NCBI GenBank assembly: GCA_913031395.1
Contig: CAJWDT010000001.1
Location: 1 to 64,000, forward strand
From: an uncultured Gammaproteobacteria bacterium
Lineage (GTDB): Bacteria; Pseudomonadota; Gammaproteobacteria; Magnimaribacterales; Magnimaribacteraceae
Length of the DNA: 64,000 nucleotides
Reading direction: 5' to 3'
In this document: positions 34,579 through 43,973 of the stretch, piece by piece
Position numbering within the stretch: position 1 is the first letter of the stretch
Layout of the letters: each line of letters begins with the position of its first letter
Translations under genes and position numbers: made by a program
The notes under the pieces: generated by a model
Seen by the model: only the letters and a program-made list of their open reading frames with translations
Database searches by the model: none
What the model was told of the DNA's origin: nothing

Positions 34579-35343
34579 ATGACGCGTCTTTGTAAATTTG
34601 TTTTTATGCTGGCTGGAATATCAGTTTCTGGTCTTATGTTTAGTGATCAAATTCAACCTCTTTTAGATGTTGGACAAGCTAGACAAGTTGCAGAAAAAAC
34701 ATCTCAATCAAAAATTGATGAAATGGATGAACAAACATCTGTGATAGTCAGCGAGTTCAAAACTGTTAGTAAACAGATAGAAGGATTAAGAGTCTACAAC
34801 GCCCAAATGAAGCAACAAATTCAGCGTCAAGAAGAACGTTTGAAAGAAATTGATAAAACAATGAAAGAAGCACAAGTAATGCAAAGGCAAATACCACCTT
34901 TCACTAGAAGAATGCTTGCTGGTATTGAGACTTCGATAGAGCTTGATCTTCCTTTTCATCTTGCTGAAAGAAAAGAACGTATCGCTTTCGCTAAAGCTGC
35001 TCTAGACAACCCAACTGTTTCGCCTGCAGAAGGTTTAAGACAGGTTTTGGAAGCTTTTAATGTTGAAGCTGAATACGGTAGAAAACTTGATGCTTACAAA
35101 GACAGTATCGTTATAGATGGTGAGTTAAGAGAAGGAAACATCCTTAGAGTGGGAAGATTGGCTATGGTTTTCCAAACTACTGATGAGACTCAAACACACG
35201 CATGGGATAACGACTCAAGATCTTGGAAAGAACTTGATAATAGCTATAGAAACCCTACTAGAAGAGGTTTAAGAATAGCGAATAAACTTGCAACAGTAGA
35301 TTTAATGGAATTACCGTTACCAGCACCTACGGAGGCTAACTAA
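34579..35343 (+). CDS. DUF3450 periplasmic coiled-coil protein of the TonB system
   Basis: 254 residues. An N-terminal signal peptide ends near residue 22. A coiled coil spans about residues 38-100 (heptad-rich, with IEGLRVYNAQMKQQIQRQEE). A compact C-terminal domain includes IVIDGELREGNILRVGRLAM. This is the DUF3450 family, nearly always encoded ahead of an ExbB-type operon in marine gammaproteobacteria. It probably couples TonB-complex motion to the cell wall or outer membrane (inference). A good ribosome binding site (AGGAGAT) precedes the ATG. The next gene starts one base after its stop. Confidence 0.85.
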   Translation: MTRLCKFVFMLAGISVSGLMFSDQIQPLLDVGQARQVAEKTSQSKIDEMDEQTSVIVSEFKTVSKQIEGLRVYNAQMKQQIQRQEERLKEIDKTMKEAQVMQRQIPPFTRRMLAGIETSIELDLPFHLAERKERIAFAKAALDNPTVSPAEGLRQVLEAFNVEAEYGRKLDAYKDSIVIDGELREGNILRVGRLAMVFQTTDETQTHAWDNDSRSWKELDNSYRNPTRRGLRIANKLATVDLMELPLPAPTEAN

Positions 35344-35344
35344 A

Positions 35345-36733
35345 ATGAATAAAATAAAACTTTTTATATTTCTTCTCAGTTTTGGTTTAGTTTCATCTAC
35401 TTCATTTGCTGAAGATGGAGAAGAAGCTGTACAGCCTTCAAACCCTCAAGAGCTTTTAGAAATCGTAAAGCAAGGTCAATTTGCTGACACTCAACAACAA
35501 AGAGATAGAGAATCTCAGTTTCGTAATGAAAAAAACAAGCAAGCCAAAATGCTTTCTGATGCTAAAGATGAAAGGGCACGATTAGAGAGAGAAGCGGCTA
35601 GACTTGAACAAAAATTTGAAGCAAACGAAGCGCTCCTTGTAGTAGCTGAAGAGCAGTTAAGGGAAAGACTTGGTTCGCTAAATGAGATATTTGGTCATCT
35701 AGCTGGGAATACTACGGAAGCTCGTAACATCATGGAGCAATCTATAACTGCAGCTCAATTTGGTAAGGACAGGGAAGAATTTATGAGAGCTTTGGGCTCA
35801 AAAATGAATGAAGGAATTAAGCTCGCTTCCATAGATGAACTGGAAACTTTATGGTACGAACTTCAAAGAGAAATCAATGCCTCTGGTGAAGTTGTTAAAT
35901 TCAATGCGGAAGTTATCACTACAGATGGTAATGTAGAAAATAGAGATGTCGTGAGAGTAGGAAACTTTAATGTCGTTTCTGACGGACAATATCTTACATA
36001 CTCTCCAACACGTGGTGCATATGCAGAATTGGGTTCACAACCTGCAGGTAGATATACCGCACAATCTTCCGATATTTTAAATGGAGAAACTTTCCCAGTT
36101 CAATTTGCCGTAGATCCAACAGGACCCCAAGGTGGTTCGCTATTGGCAAGTTTGATCTCAATGCCTAGTACCTGGGGAAAAATGCAAGAAGGTGGTTTTG
36201 TAGGAACCGTACTAATGATTATTGGTTCATTAGCTACTTTACTTTTCATTTGGAGATTTTATGAATTGTGGACAATCAGAGGGTCGGTCATAGCGCAAGC
36301 AGGATCGGCGACCTTAACCGATGATAATGCTCTCGGTAGAATTTTAAAAATAGCGGAAGACGATAAAGAGGCAGACACAGAAACTTTAGAGTTAAAGATG
36401 GCTGAGCAAATTCTTAAAGAAAGACCAACAGTAGAAGGGTTAAATTGGGTGCTTAAGATTGTCTCAGTAGTTGCTCCGTTGATGGGTCTTTTCGGAACGA
36501 TTATCGGTATGATTGAAACATTTACCATGATCACATTGTTTGGTACTGGTGACCCTAAAACAATGGCAAGTGGTATTTCCACTGCTCTTGTAACAACTTG
36601 GTTAGGTCTGATGGTAGCTATACCAACTACATTTATGTACGCAACAGTAAATAATATTTCAAGAGGAGTATTGGGTACTATAGAGGAACACAGTACAGGA
36701 ATGGCAGCGAAAAGATCAGAAGGAACACAATAA
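35345..36733 (+). CDS. Large ExbB-type protein with periplasmic coiled coil (TtpC-like)
   Basis: 462 residues. A signal peptide (about 1-22) is followed by a long coiled coil (about 45-105), then a periplasmic domain with VITTDGNVENRDVVRVGNF. The C-terminal 180 residues hold the three-helix MotA/TolQ/ExbB channel, with APLMGLFGTIIGMIETF and LVTTWLGLMVAIPTTF. This layout matches TtpC of the Vibrio TonB2 system, which is needed for that system to function. The periplasmic domain resembles that of the DUF3450 gene just upstream. A ribosome binding site (ACGGAGG) lies inside the end of that gene. Confidence 0.88.
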   Translation: MNKIKLFIFLLSFGLVSSTSFAEDGEEAVQPSNPQELLEIVKQGQFADTQQQRDRESQFRNEKNKQAKMLSDAKDERARLEREAARLEQKFEANEALLVVAEEQLRERLGSLNEIFGHLAGNTTEARNIMEQSITAAQFGKDREEFMRALGSKMNEGIKLASIDELETLWYELQREINASGEVVKFNAEVITTDGNVENRDVVRVGNFNVVSDGQYLTYSPTRGAYAELGSQPAGRYTAQSSDILNGETFPVQFAVDPTGPQGGSLLASLISMPSTWGKMQEGGFVGTVLMIIGSLATLLFIWRFYELWTIRGSVIAQAGSATLTDDNALGRILKIAEDDKEADTETLELKMAEQILKERPTVEGLNWVLKIVSVVAPLMGLFGTIIGMIETFTMITLFGTGDPKTMASGISTALVTTWLGLMVAIPTTFMYATVNNISRGVLGTIEEHSTGMAAKRSEGTQ

Positions 36734-36753
36734 GAATATTAAAAAATTAATCT

Positions 36754-37278
36754 ATGCAGTTTTTTTATAACTTCTCTGATGCCCTCTTTGCTTTCATGCA
36801 AAGAGGCGGAGATGTTCTTTATCTAATAGGGCTTTTAGCTTTTGTTATGTGGTTCCTTATCTTTGAGAGAATGTGGTTTTATTATCTTTCTCACAAGAAT
36901 TATCTTGCTGTTTCAGTTTCTGAATGGGAAAAAAGACAGGATAGGGCATCTTGGAACTCAAAAGCCATAAGAGATATGCTCATTTCTGAGAACGAAATAA
37001 GGATAAACCAAAACCTTAGTTTAATAAAAATGTGCGTAGGAATAGCACCTCTTTTTGGTTTATTTGGGACTATTACAGGGATGATAGAAGTGTTTCATTT
37101 GTTGGCTGTAACTGGAGGGGGAGATGCCAAGGCAATGGCAGGTGGTGTTTCAAGATCAACTATACCGGCTATGGCTGGATTGGCTGTTGCGTTAACTGGA
37201 ACATTGGCAAATCAATTCTTAGTTAATAAAGCCCAAAAAGAAAAAGATTTATTAGTCGACAGATTAGTCGCAGAATAG
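36754..37278 (+). CDS. exbB: ExbB-type proton channel subunit
   Basis: 174 residues of the short ExbB form with three helices. The channel signature is IAPLFGLFGTITGMIEVFHL, followed by AGGVSRSTIPAMAGLAVAL. ExbB with ExbD uses the proton gradient to drive TonB. The 20-base gap to the large ExbB gene and 10-base gap to exbD place it inside the operon. Unlike plain ExbB1 systems, it is accompanied by the TtpC-like protein, so the complex is likely TonB2-type. Confidence 0.92.
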   Translation: MQFFYNFSDALFAFMQRGGDVLYLIGLLAFVMWFLIFERMWFYYLSHKNYLAVSVSEWEKRQDRASWNSKAIRDMLISENEIRINQNLSLIKMCVGIAPLFGLFGTITGMIEVFHLLAVTGGGDAKAMAGGVSRSTIPAMAGLAVALTGTLANQFLVNKAQKEKDLLVDRLVAE

Positions 37279-37288
37279 GAAGTAAATT

Positions 37289-37699
37289 ATGAGAAGATCA
37301 CCGATAAGTAGTGCTGTAGCTGAAGAGGAAGATATTAATTTAACACCCATGTTAGATGTGGTATTCATTCTTTTAATCTTTTTTATAGTAACAGCAAATT
37401 TCATCAAAGAACCTGGTTTAGAGGTTAATAGACCAGACGCAGAGACTTCTAATATTCAAGAAAATGCTGCAATACTTATAGCGATTGGTGCAACAAACGA
37501 TATCTGGATTGATGGAAGAAGAGTTGATGTAAGGCAGGTAAAAGCTAATATTACTAAGTTACTTGCTGATAATCCTCAAGGTTCAGTAGTTATTCAGGCG
37601 GATGAGAAAGCTCAAGCCGATGCTATTATTCAGGTCATGGATCAATCTAGGGAAGCTGGAGTTTATGCAATCTCGTTAGCATCCGAACCTAAGTTTTAA
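37289..37699 (+). CDS. exbD: ExbD-type proton channel subunit
   Basis: 136 residues with one N-terminal membrane helix. The motif DINLTPMLDVVFILLIFFIV contains the essential proton-carrying aspartate in PMLDV. The periplasmic domain ends with DAIIQVMDQSREAGVYAISLA. It pairs with ExbB to energise TonB. A ribosome binding site (GGAAGT) precedes the ATG. tonB follows after seven bases. Confidence 0.94.
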   Translation: MRRSPISSAVAEEEDINLTPMLDVVFILLIFFIVTANFIKEPGLEVNRPDAETSNIQENAAILIAIGATNDIWIDGRRVDVRQVKANITKLLADNPQGSVVIQADEKAQADAIIQVMDQSREAGVYAISLASEPKF

Positions 37700-37706
37700 T
37701 ATAGCT

Positions 37707-38348
37707 ATGGGATTTTTTGCAGAACAAAATCTTAAAATGTTAGGGGCAACTCTAACCTCATCTCTTTTATTAACTGTTGTTATTTTCTATGTCATGCAAG
37801 CACTGATTGATGTTGGTGACGTTGAACTTGATGATAAGTCTTTTAAGATTGCTGATGTGACAATGCCTGAAAGAGAGCTCGAATTAATGATGGATATGGA
37901 GCGTCCTCAAGAAGAAGAGCCCCCACCAGAAACAATGCCACCAGAGTTTGACATGACACCACCTGCCGACTTAGACAATGCATCCGCAAGACCTAATTTA
38001 AGCTTTAAAGGAAAAAAAGCAGGCGTCTTTGCAGATGGTTCTTATGTTCCTATTTTCCAAGTACCTCCTGTATATCCTCGAAGGGCACTGGAGAGGGGCA
38101 TTGAAGGATGTGTAATGTTAAAATTTACAGTCACAAAAGTAGGGTCTACAAAAGAACCTGAAGTGGAGTGGTCAGTTCCTCCTGGAATTTTTGATAGAGC
38201 TGCCATGAGATCAGCTTTAAAATATAAATATAAACCTCAGATTAGAGACGGTGAAGCCATTGAAGTGCCAAATGTCAGAACAATTATAGTATTTAAGATT
38301 GATGATCCTGGTAAGCCCGCTGATTACACACCTGAGGGATGTGCATAG
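37707..38348 (+). CDS. tonB: TonB energy-transducing protein
   Basis: 213 residues: one N-terminal membrane helix (about 12-33), a short proline/glutamate-rich linker (EEEPPPETMPPEFDMTPP), and a C-terminal TonB domain (about 120-205) with VPPVYPRRALERGIEGCVML. The linker is much shorter than in Escherichia coli TonB and fits the compact TonB2 type. TonB carries energy to outer-membrane receptors for siderophores, vitamin B12 or large substrates. No TonB-dependent receptor lies in the window. Confidence 0.92.
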   Translation: MGFFAEQNLKMLGATLTSSLLLTVVIFYVMQALIDVGDVELDDKSFKIADVTMPERELELMMDMERPQEEEPPPETMPPEFDMTPPADLDNASARPNLSFKGKKAGVFADGSYVPIFQVPPVYPRRALERGIEGCVMLKFTVTKVGSTKEPEVEWSVPPGIFDRAAMRSALKYKYKPQIRDGEAIEVPNVRTIIVFKIDDPGKPADYTPEGCA

Positions 38349-38354
38349 AACGTT

Positions 38355-39818
38355 ATGATTAGAATAAGTTATCCCCTAAAAGTATTACTAATTGCTACGG
38401 TAATAAGTTTATTGCCAGTCACTCTGGGTGTTTCACCCTTAGATTATAAAGGCAATTCCCTGGAAGCAGCAGAAGACGAAAAGAAAAAGAAAAAAAAGAG
38501 AAGACGTACTAAATTACCTAGTAAGAAGATGCAAAGGATTCTTCAAACGATTGTTCCATTTATAGAAGCTGAGCAGTGGGAAGAAGCATTATTGGCGCTA
38601 GAGCCTGTAGCTGTTATTGATTCCAAGTTCACAAGCACAGATAGATCCAAAATGTATTACTATCAAGGTTATATATTCTTTTCTAAAGAACAATACGGTC
38701 TTGCTGAAACTGCCTACAAAAATCTAATGGCCGAGGAAGATTCCACTGACCAAGAAAGATTAGGTGCTCTTTACTCATTATCACAACTTTCTTATATAGC
38801 AGAGGATTATAAATCTGCTATCAATTACTTATTGGAATGGCTCGAACTAGAAGAGCTCCCGAGTTCGGATGGTTATGGTTTGCTTGCACAAGCTTATTAT
38901 CAAATTGAAGATTTTCAAAAATCTGTTGAGGCTATTGATACGGCAATTAATATCCAAGAATCCCAAGATATAAAGATAAAAGTTCCTGTTCTTGATGCTG
39001 AAGGAAATGAAACAGGAGAAATGATAGAAACAGGTGAGACTAGGAAAGGAGTTGCTAAAGAGAATCATTATCTTCTTAAGATGGCACTATATTCGGAACT
39101 GAAGAAAGATTTAGAGGTTTTACCTATCTATGAAATTTTAGTTCAGTATTACCCAAAGAAAAGATACTGGACCAATCTATCAGGTCTTTACGGGCAAAGA
39201 GATAGACAAATGGACCAGATGGGAGCTTTAGAGGCTGCTTATGATGATCGTTTGCTTGATAAGCAAAGAGAGTTCACAGCTCTATCACAATTACTTTTTA
39301 TGTTTGAGAATCCACGCAAGGCCGCTCGAGTTATTGAAGATGGTTTAAATCAAGGGATTGTCAAAAAAGAAGAGAAAACTCTCAAAGCTGCTGCACAATA
39401 TTGGCATGCTTCCAAAGAACTAGAAAAAGCTAAACCCTATTACGAAAAAGCAGCCATAAAATCCAAAGAAGGTGAATTGTATATATTTCTTGGTCAAGTC
39501 CACTTTAGTCTTGATGAATTCTCAGATGCAGAAAATGCCATTCGTTTAGGTATTAAGAAAGGAAAGCTTAAAGACGAGGCCGCCGCTTACATGTTGCTGG
39601 GTCAGATAAACTTTGAGAATCAAAAATGGAATTCTGCTATAGAGGCATTTAGAAAGTGTATTGATGTAGCTGAAAAGCAGTTCGACGATAAGAAGAAAAA
39701 ACAAAAAGAAAAGAAGAAAAGAGTTCAAGATCAGGCTAGAAAATGGGTCACTTACACTGAAGGTGAAGAGGAAAGGGTAGAGGCGCTTAAACTTAAAAGA
39801 AAAGCTTTAGGGGTCTAG
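38355..39818 (+). CDS. TPR-repeat protein of the TonB operon
   Basis: 487 residues. An N-terminal hydrophobic signal or anchor (about 7-28) is followed by a lysine/arginine-rich patch (DEKKKKKKRRRTK) and a series of tetratricopeptide repeats, for example YYYQGYIFFSKEQYGLAETA and GYGLLAQAYYQIEDFQKSV. A charged lysine-rich coiled segment closes the protein. A TPR protein at this place is a standard part of DUF3450-TonB operons and probably scaffolds the complex in the periplasm. Its stop overlaps that of folA in CTAG. Confidence 0.85.
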   Translation: MIRISYPLKVLLIATVISLLPVTLGVSPLDYKGNSLEAAEDEKKKKKKRRRTKLPSKKMQRILQTIVPFIEAEQWEEALLALEPVAVIDSKFTSTDRSKMYYYQGYIFFSKEQYGLAETAYKNLMAEEDSTDQERLGALYSLSQLSYIAEDYKSAINYLLEWLELEELPSSDGYGLLAQAYYQIEDFQKSVEAIDTAINIQESQDIKIKVPVLDAEGNETGEMIETGETRKGVAKENHYLLKMALYSELKKDLEVLPIYEILVQYYPKKRYWTNLSGLYGQRDRQMDQMGALEAAYDDRLLDKQREFTALSQLLFMFENPRKAARVIEDGLNQGIVKKEEKTLKAAAQYWHASKELEKAKPYYEKAAIKSKEGELYIFLGQVHFSLDEFSDAENAIRLGIKKGKLKDEAAAYMLLGQINFENQKWNSAIEAFRKCIDVAEKQFDDKKKKQKEKKKRVQDQARKWVTYTEGEEERVEALKLKRKALGV

Positions 39819-40294
39819 GCTCTAATATATTCTAAAAAGCTGAATTCAATATCATTTTCAGAGCTTTTAACTCTAGATACCTCTTTCCAGTCTTCAGCCT
39901 TCCATTTAGGAAAATAAGCGTTAGGTGAATCTATATCTAACTCAATCTCAGTAATGAGTAATTTGGTTGCTATAGGTAAAAACTCTTTATAGATATATTC
40001 TCCACCAATAATATTTATTTTACCTGAAAAAGATTTAGCTTCATTTATAGCCTCTTCAACAGAAGAGACTTCGAAAACTCCTTCTCTATCTTGAGGAGAT
40101 CTAGTCATGACTATATTCTTTCTTTTTGGAAGAGGCCTACCTATAGAATCAAAAGTGGCTCTGCCCATAATAATTGCACTATCCTCAGTTTTTTTTCTAA
40201 AGAAATTAAGATCTTCTTTTATATCCCATGGAATTTTACCGTTTTTCCCTATGGCCAAATTCCTATCAACTGCGGCAATTAGGATAATTTCCAC
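39815..40294 (-). CDS. folA: Dihydrofolate reductase
   Basis: 159 residues, normal FolA length. NLAIGKNGKIPWDIKEDLNFF contains the active-site aspartate or glutamate region (E27/D28 area), and IIMGRATFDSIGRPLPKRKNIVMT is the NADPH-binding segment. It regenerates tetrahydrofolate after thymidylate synthase, whose gene is just upstream. The start is GTG and shares a base with the thyA stop. Confidence 0.95.
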   Translation of the reverse strand: MEIILIAAVDRNLAIGKNGKIPWDIKEDLNFFRKKTEDSAIIMGRATFDSIGRPLPKRKNIVMTRSPQDREGVFEVSSVEEAINEAKSFSGKINIIGGEYIYKEFLPIATKLLITEIELDIDSPNAYFPKWKAEDWKEVSRVKSSENDIEFSFLEYIRA

Positions 40295-41196
40295 TAGACC
40301 GCTATAGGTGCACTAATAAAAGGATGTGATTCATAGCCTAAGAGCTCAAAGTCTTCATACACATAATCAAAGAGAGACTCTTTTTCATTTATTTTAATCT
40401 TAGGTAAAACATGTGGATCTCTAGAAAGTTGCTCTGTTACTTGATCTAAGTGATTGAGATATATATGGGTATCTCCAAGTGTATGAATAAATTCTCCCGG
40501 CTCCAGGTTTGTCACAGAGGCAATCATATAAGTCAACAATGCATAAGAGGCAATGTTGAAGGGAACTCCTAGAAATACATCGGCACTTCTTTGGTATAGC
40601 TGACACGAAAGCTTTCCTTCGCTTACATAGAATTGGAATAAAGTATGACATGGCGGAAGCCCCGACTCTACCATCATGGGTATCTCTTTGGGATTCCAGG
40701 CAGAAACTATGTGCCTCCTTGAATTTGGATTATTCTTTAGATCTTCTACCACTTGATTAAGCTGATCTACTCCTTCAAAGTCTCTCCACTGTTTTCCGTA
40801 GACAGGCCCAAGATCCCCAAAGTCTCTGGAAAACTGAGCATCATTCTTTATGAATTCTATAAATTCAGCTAATTTAATTTTCCACTCCTCAGAGTGCATG
40901 ACAAGACCATTAGCCTGACCGGTTTTTTCTAGCCAGCTTTGAAATGGCCATTCATTCCATATATTTACTTTATTTTTAACTAAATACTCTATATTTGTTT
41001 CACCTCTTATGAACCATAGAAGTTCATGTAATATCAAATCAAAGTTAACCTTTTTTGTTGTAACAAGAGGGAAGCCGTCCTGAAGATTAAATCTCATTTG
41101 ATGACCAAAAATACTTATAGTACCAGTGCCTGTTCTGTCATCTTTTTGGACGCCCTTAGTTTTAATTTCTTTGAGTAATTCTAGATATTGTTCCAT
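40294..41196 (-). CDS. thyA: Thymidylate synthase
   Basis: 300 residues. ThyA methylates dUMP to dTMP with methylene-tetrahydrofolate. Landmarks are [17 protein letters not shown], the catalytic cysteine in [13 protein letters not shown], and [23 protein letters not shown]. The chosen ATG gives [15 protein letters not shown], like the Escherichia coli protein; a TTG one codon earlier is less likely. It lies four bases after lgt and overlaps folA by one base, the familiar lgt-thyA-folA order. Confidence 0.96.
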   Translation of the reverse strand: MEQYLELLKEIKTKGVQKDDRTGTGTISIFGHQMRFNLQDGFPLVTTKKVNFDLILHELLWFIRGETNIEYLVKNKVNIWNEWPFQSWLEKTGQANGLVMHSEEWKIKLAEFIEFIKNDAQFSRDFGDLGPVYGKQWRDFEGVDQLNQVVEDLKNNPNSRRHIVSAWNPKEIPMMVESGLPPCHTLFQFYVSEGKLSCQLYQRSADVFLGVPFNIASYALLTYMIASVTNLEPGEFIHTLGDTHIYLNHLDQVTEQLSRDPHVLPKIKINEKESLFDYVYEDFELLGYESHPFISAPIAV

Positions 41197-41200
41197 CAAT

Positions 41201-41971
41201 TCAATTCTGTTTTCTATATGAATAATAAATTAGAAGCATACCAATTACTATCATAGGTATGCAAAGTAACTGTCCCCTGGTTAACACTTCAAATGCAGAA
41301 AACCCAATATGCTGATCAGGAGTTCTAAAAAATTCTGTTACGAATCTTATTAGGCCATATCCAACGAGGAAGTGACCTGAAATATTCATTCTTGGTTTGG
41401 GTTTTTTTATTACCCAAAGCATATAGAAAAAGAGCAAAATTCCTTCGCCAATTGCTTGATACAGTTGAGATGGATGCCTTGTTAAGCCAAGAGGATCGCT
41501 AGGAAAAATCACCCCCCAACTCATGTCAGTGGGTCTACCTAGTAATTCAGAGTTCATAAAATTACCCAGCCTAACTAAGCCTAAACCTGGCGGGACAAAA
41601 GGAGCTACTCTGTCCATAAGCCAAAAGAAATTCACCCCCCATCCTCGTGATATCCAAAGACAAGCTACGAGAACTCCGAGCAATCCTCCGTGAAAAGATA
41701 ATCCTCCTTCCCAAATGAAGAATATTGAAAGGGGATTATCAAAAAATTGATTGATAGAGTAAAAGAATACATATCCAGCCCTACCTCCAATTATTGCTCC
41801 CAGAAGGCTATAAAACATTAGATCATTAACTTGATCTGCATTCAGATCCTTTTGATATCTTTTTATTAGGATATAAATTGTGTAAAACGCAGCCAACCAA
41901 GTAAGTCCATACCATCTAACCGCAATTGGTCCAATTTGAAAAATGATCGGGTCTATTTCTGGAAGAATCAT
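41201..41971 (-). CDS. lgt: Prolipoprotein diacylglyceryl transferase
   Basis: 256 residues with seven membrane segments. Lgt adds diacylglycerol to the lipobox cysteine of lipoproteins, such as the TRAP binding protein in this window. The family signature is [19 protein letters not shown], with the essential arginine in [11 protein letters not shown] and the closing [15 protein letters not shown]. It starts on the base where the symporter gene ends. Confidence 0.95.
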   Translation of the reverse strand: MILPEIDPIIFQIGPIAVRWYGLTWLAAFYTIYILIKRYQKDLNADQVNDLMFYSLLGAIIGGRAGYVFFYSINQFFDNPLSIFFIWEGGLSFHGGLLGVLVACLWISRGWGVNFFWLMDRVAPFVPPGLGLVRLGNFMNSELLGRPTDMSWGVIFPSDPLGLTRHPSQLYQAIGEGILLFFYMLWVIKKPKPRMNISGHFLVGYGLIRFVTEFFRTPDQHIGFSAFEVLTRGQLLCIPMIVIGMLLIYYSYRKQN

Positions 41972-43719
41972 TATGGCTTTCTGATTTCGTCTATCATTTT
42001 AAATACTGCCTCAGGGGGCGGTTTAGTTATACTCGATATGATAAGAGCTATAATAAAATTTAATATCATGCCAACACACCCAATTCCTTCTGGCGAGATT
42101 CCCATAATCCATGAATCGGCATTGTTCATCTCAGGATTAATAAATTTAAAGTAGATTATGTAGGAAGCGGTAAATAATAGACCCCCTAGCATTCCTGTAA
42201 TTGCACCTTCCTTATTTAATCTCTTGTAAAAGATGCCTAGAAAAAGTGCAGGGAAGAAAGTGGCAGCCGCTAAACCAAAAGCAAAAGCAACGACTTGAGC
42301 AACAAAGGCCGGTGGATATATTCCAAAAATACCAGCTATGCCTATTGCCACTGCTGCAGATAGTCTTGCATATCTAAGTTCTTGTTTTTCGGTGATCTGG
42401 GGCATGTAAGTCTTCTTTAGAAGGTCATGTGAAATTGAGGAGGATATAACTAACAATAGTCCAGCTGCAGTGGATAGAGCTGCTGCCAAGCCTCCAGCAG
42501 CAACTAATGCTATAACCCATCCTGGTAATTGAGCTATTTCAGGATTGGCTAAAACGATAATATCTCTATCTATATAAACCTCATTCTCATTAGATTGATT
42601 TGGGTTATTCTCTACCAATCTTTCTCCATAGCTCCCTTTTTCATCAAGATAATTTGGTTTAACACCCTCAAGAGCATTTCCAGAAGAGTATCTTATCTTC
42701 CCATCTTCATTTTTATCTTTCCAGGCGATTAAGCCTATTTCTTCCCAGTTTTTAAACCAAGATGGAGAAGAGCTGTAGGGTTGATCTTGGATTGAGTCAA
42801 TTAAATTCATTCTGGCAAAGGCTGACACAGCTGGGGCTGTTGTATACAGAAGGGCTATAAATATTAATGCGTAACCCGCTGATTGCCTTGCAGCTCCTAC
42901 ATTAGGTACAGTAAAGAATCTTACAATCACATGAGGCAGACCAGCTGTTCCAAACATTAAGGCCGCTGTAATACAAAATACATCTATATTACTTTTTACA
43001 TTTTCAGTATAAGCGACAAAACCCAGATCCCTAGTCACTTGATCCAGTTTATCAAGCAGGTAAACCTGGCTATCAACAAGCGTGCTACCAAATCCAATTT
43101 GTGGAATAACTTCTCCAGTCATTAAAATCGAAATAAATATTGCTGGAACGAGATATGCAAAAATTAGTACACAATATTGCGCTACTTGAGTGTAGGTTAT
43201 ACCTTTCATACCCCCTAAAACAGCATAGAAAAAAACAATCGCCATCCCAATAATTACACCTGTATTTATATCTACTTCTAAGAATCTTGAAAAGACAATA
43301 CCAACTCCCCTCATCTGACCCGCAATATATGTAAATGATATAAAGATTAGACACAAGACAGCCAGTTTCCTTGCTGTAGATGAATAGTATCTTTCACCTA
43401 TAAAATCAGGGACAGTAAACTTTCCAAATTTTCTTAGATAAGGAGCTAGTAATAAGGCTAATAGAACGTATCCACCCGTCCATCCCATTAAGTAAACTGA
43501 GCCATCTTTTCCTAAAAAAGCTATCAACCCCGCCATGGATAAAAAAGAAGCTGCTGACATCCAGTCAGCCGCAGTCGCCATTCCATTTGCTATTGGATGA
43601 ACTCCTTTTCCTGCAACATAGAAGTCATTTGTTGATTGCGCCCTAGACCATATTGCTATGCCAATATACAACGCGAATGTTATACCAACAAAAATGTAGG
43701 TTAAGAACTGAGTGCTCAT
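41971..43719 (-). CDS. Sodium:solute symporter large subunit (acetate/ActP-like, VC_2705 group)
   Basis: 582 residues with about 13 membrane segments and the sodium/solute symporter motif GGMKGITYTQVAQYCVLIF. It carries a long hydrophilic insert (about residues 305-398) between helices, containing DKNEDGKI, which fits a calcium-binding EF-hand loop. The neighbouring small DUF4212 gene marks it as the two-subunit type often named for acetate or short organic acids. Substrate is not proven. Its start overlaps the DUF4212 gene by four bases. Confidence 0.88.
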   Translation of the reverse strand: MSTQFLTYIFVGITFALYIGIAIWSRAQSTNDFYVAGKGVHPIANGMATAADWMSAASFLSMAGLIAFLGKDGSVYLMGWTGGYVLLALLLAPYLRKFGKFTVPDFIGERYYSSTARKLAVLCLIFISFTYIAGQMRGVGIVFSRFLEVDINTGVIIGMAIVFFYAVLGGMKGITYTQVAQYCVLIFAYLVPAIFISILMTGEVIPQIGFGSTLVDSQVYLLDKLDQVTRDLGFVAYTENVKSNIDVFCITAALMFGTAGLPHVIVRFFTVPNVGAARQSAGYALIFIALLYTTAPAVSAFARMNLIDSIQDQPYSSSPSWFKNWEEIGLIAWKDKNEDGKIRYSSGNALEGVKPNYLDEKGSYGERLVENNPNQSNENEVYIDRDIIVLANPEIAQLPGWVIALVAAGGLAAALSTAAGLLLVISSSISHDLLKKTYMPQITEKQELRYARLSAAVAIGIAGIFGIYPPAFVAQVVAFAFGLAAATFFPALFLGIFYKRLNKEGAITGMLGGLLFTASYIIYFKFINPEMNNADSWIMGISPEGIGCVGMILNFIIALIISSITKPPPEAVFKMIDEIRKP

Positions 43720-43973
43720 GAATCTTCTTCTTCGGAAAAGGCCTTATCTAGCCTAGACATCAACCAGACGTAAACAAAAACTAGTATCACAAACACATAA
43801 ATGCTTCCTTGCTGAGCAAACCAGAATCCTAATTTAAAACCGCCAAATTTAATTTGATCTAGATAGTCTGAGAAAATAATTCCGAATCCAAAAGAGGAAA
43901 TAAACCAAACAGTAAGAAGTGAAAAAACTATTTTTAGATTTGCTTTCCAGTATTTACTATTCTTATTAGCCAT
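43716..43973 (-). CDS. DUF4212 symporter small subunit
   Basis: 85 residues with two membrane helices. The N-terminal YWKANLKIVFSLLTVWFISSFG and the following FGGFKLGFWFAQQGSIYVFV are the hallmarks of DUF4212 proteins, which always accompany a VC_2705-type sodium:solute symporter. It overlaps the large subunit gene by four bases, giving coupled translation. Its own start lies against the stop of the TauE-type gene. Confidence 0.92.
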   Translation of the reverse strand: MANKNSKYWKANLKIVFSLLTVWFISSFGFGIIFSDYLDQIKFGGFKLGFWFAQQGSIYVFVILVFVYVWLMSRLDKAFSEEEDS

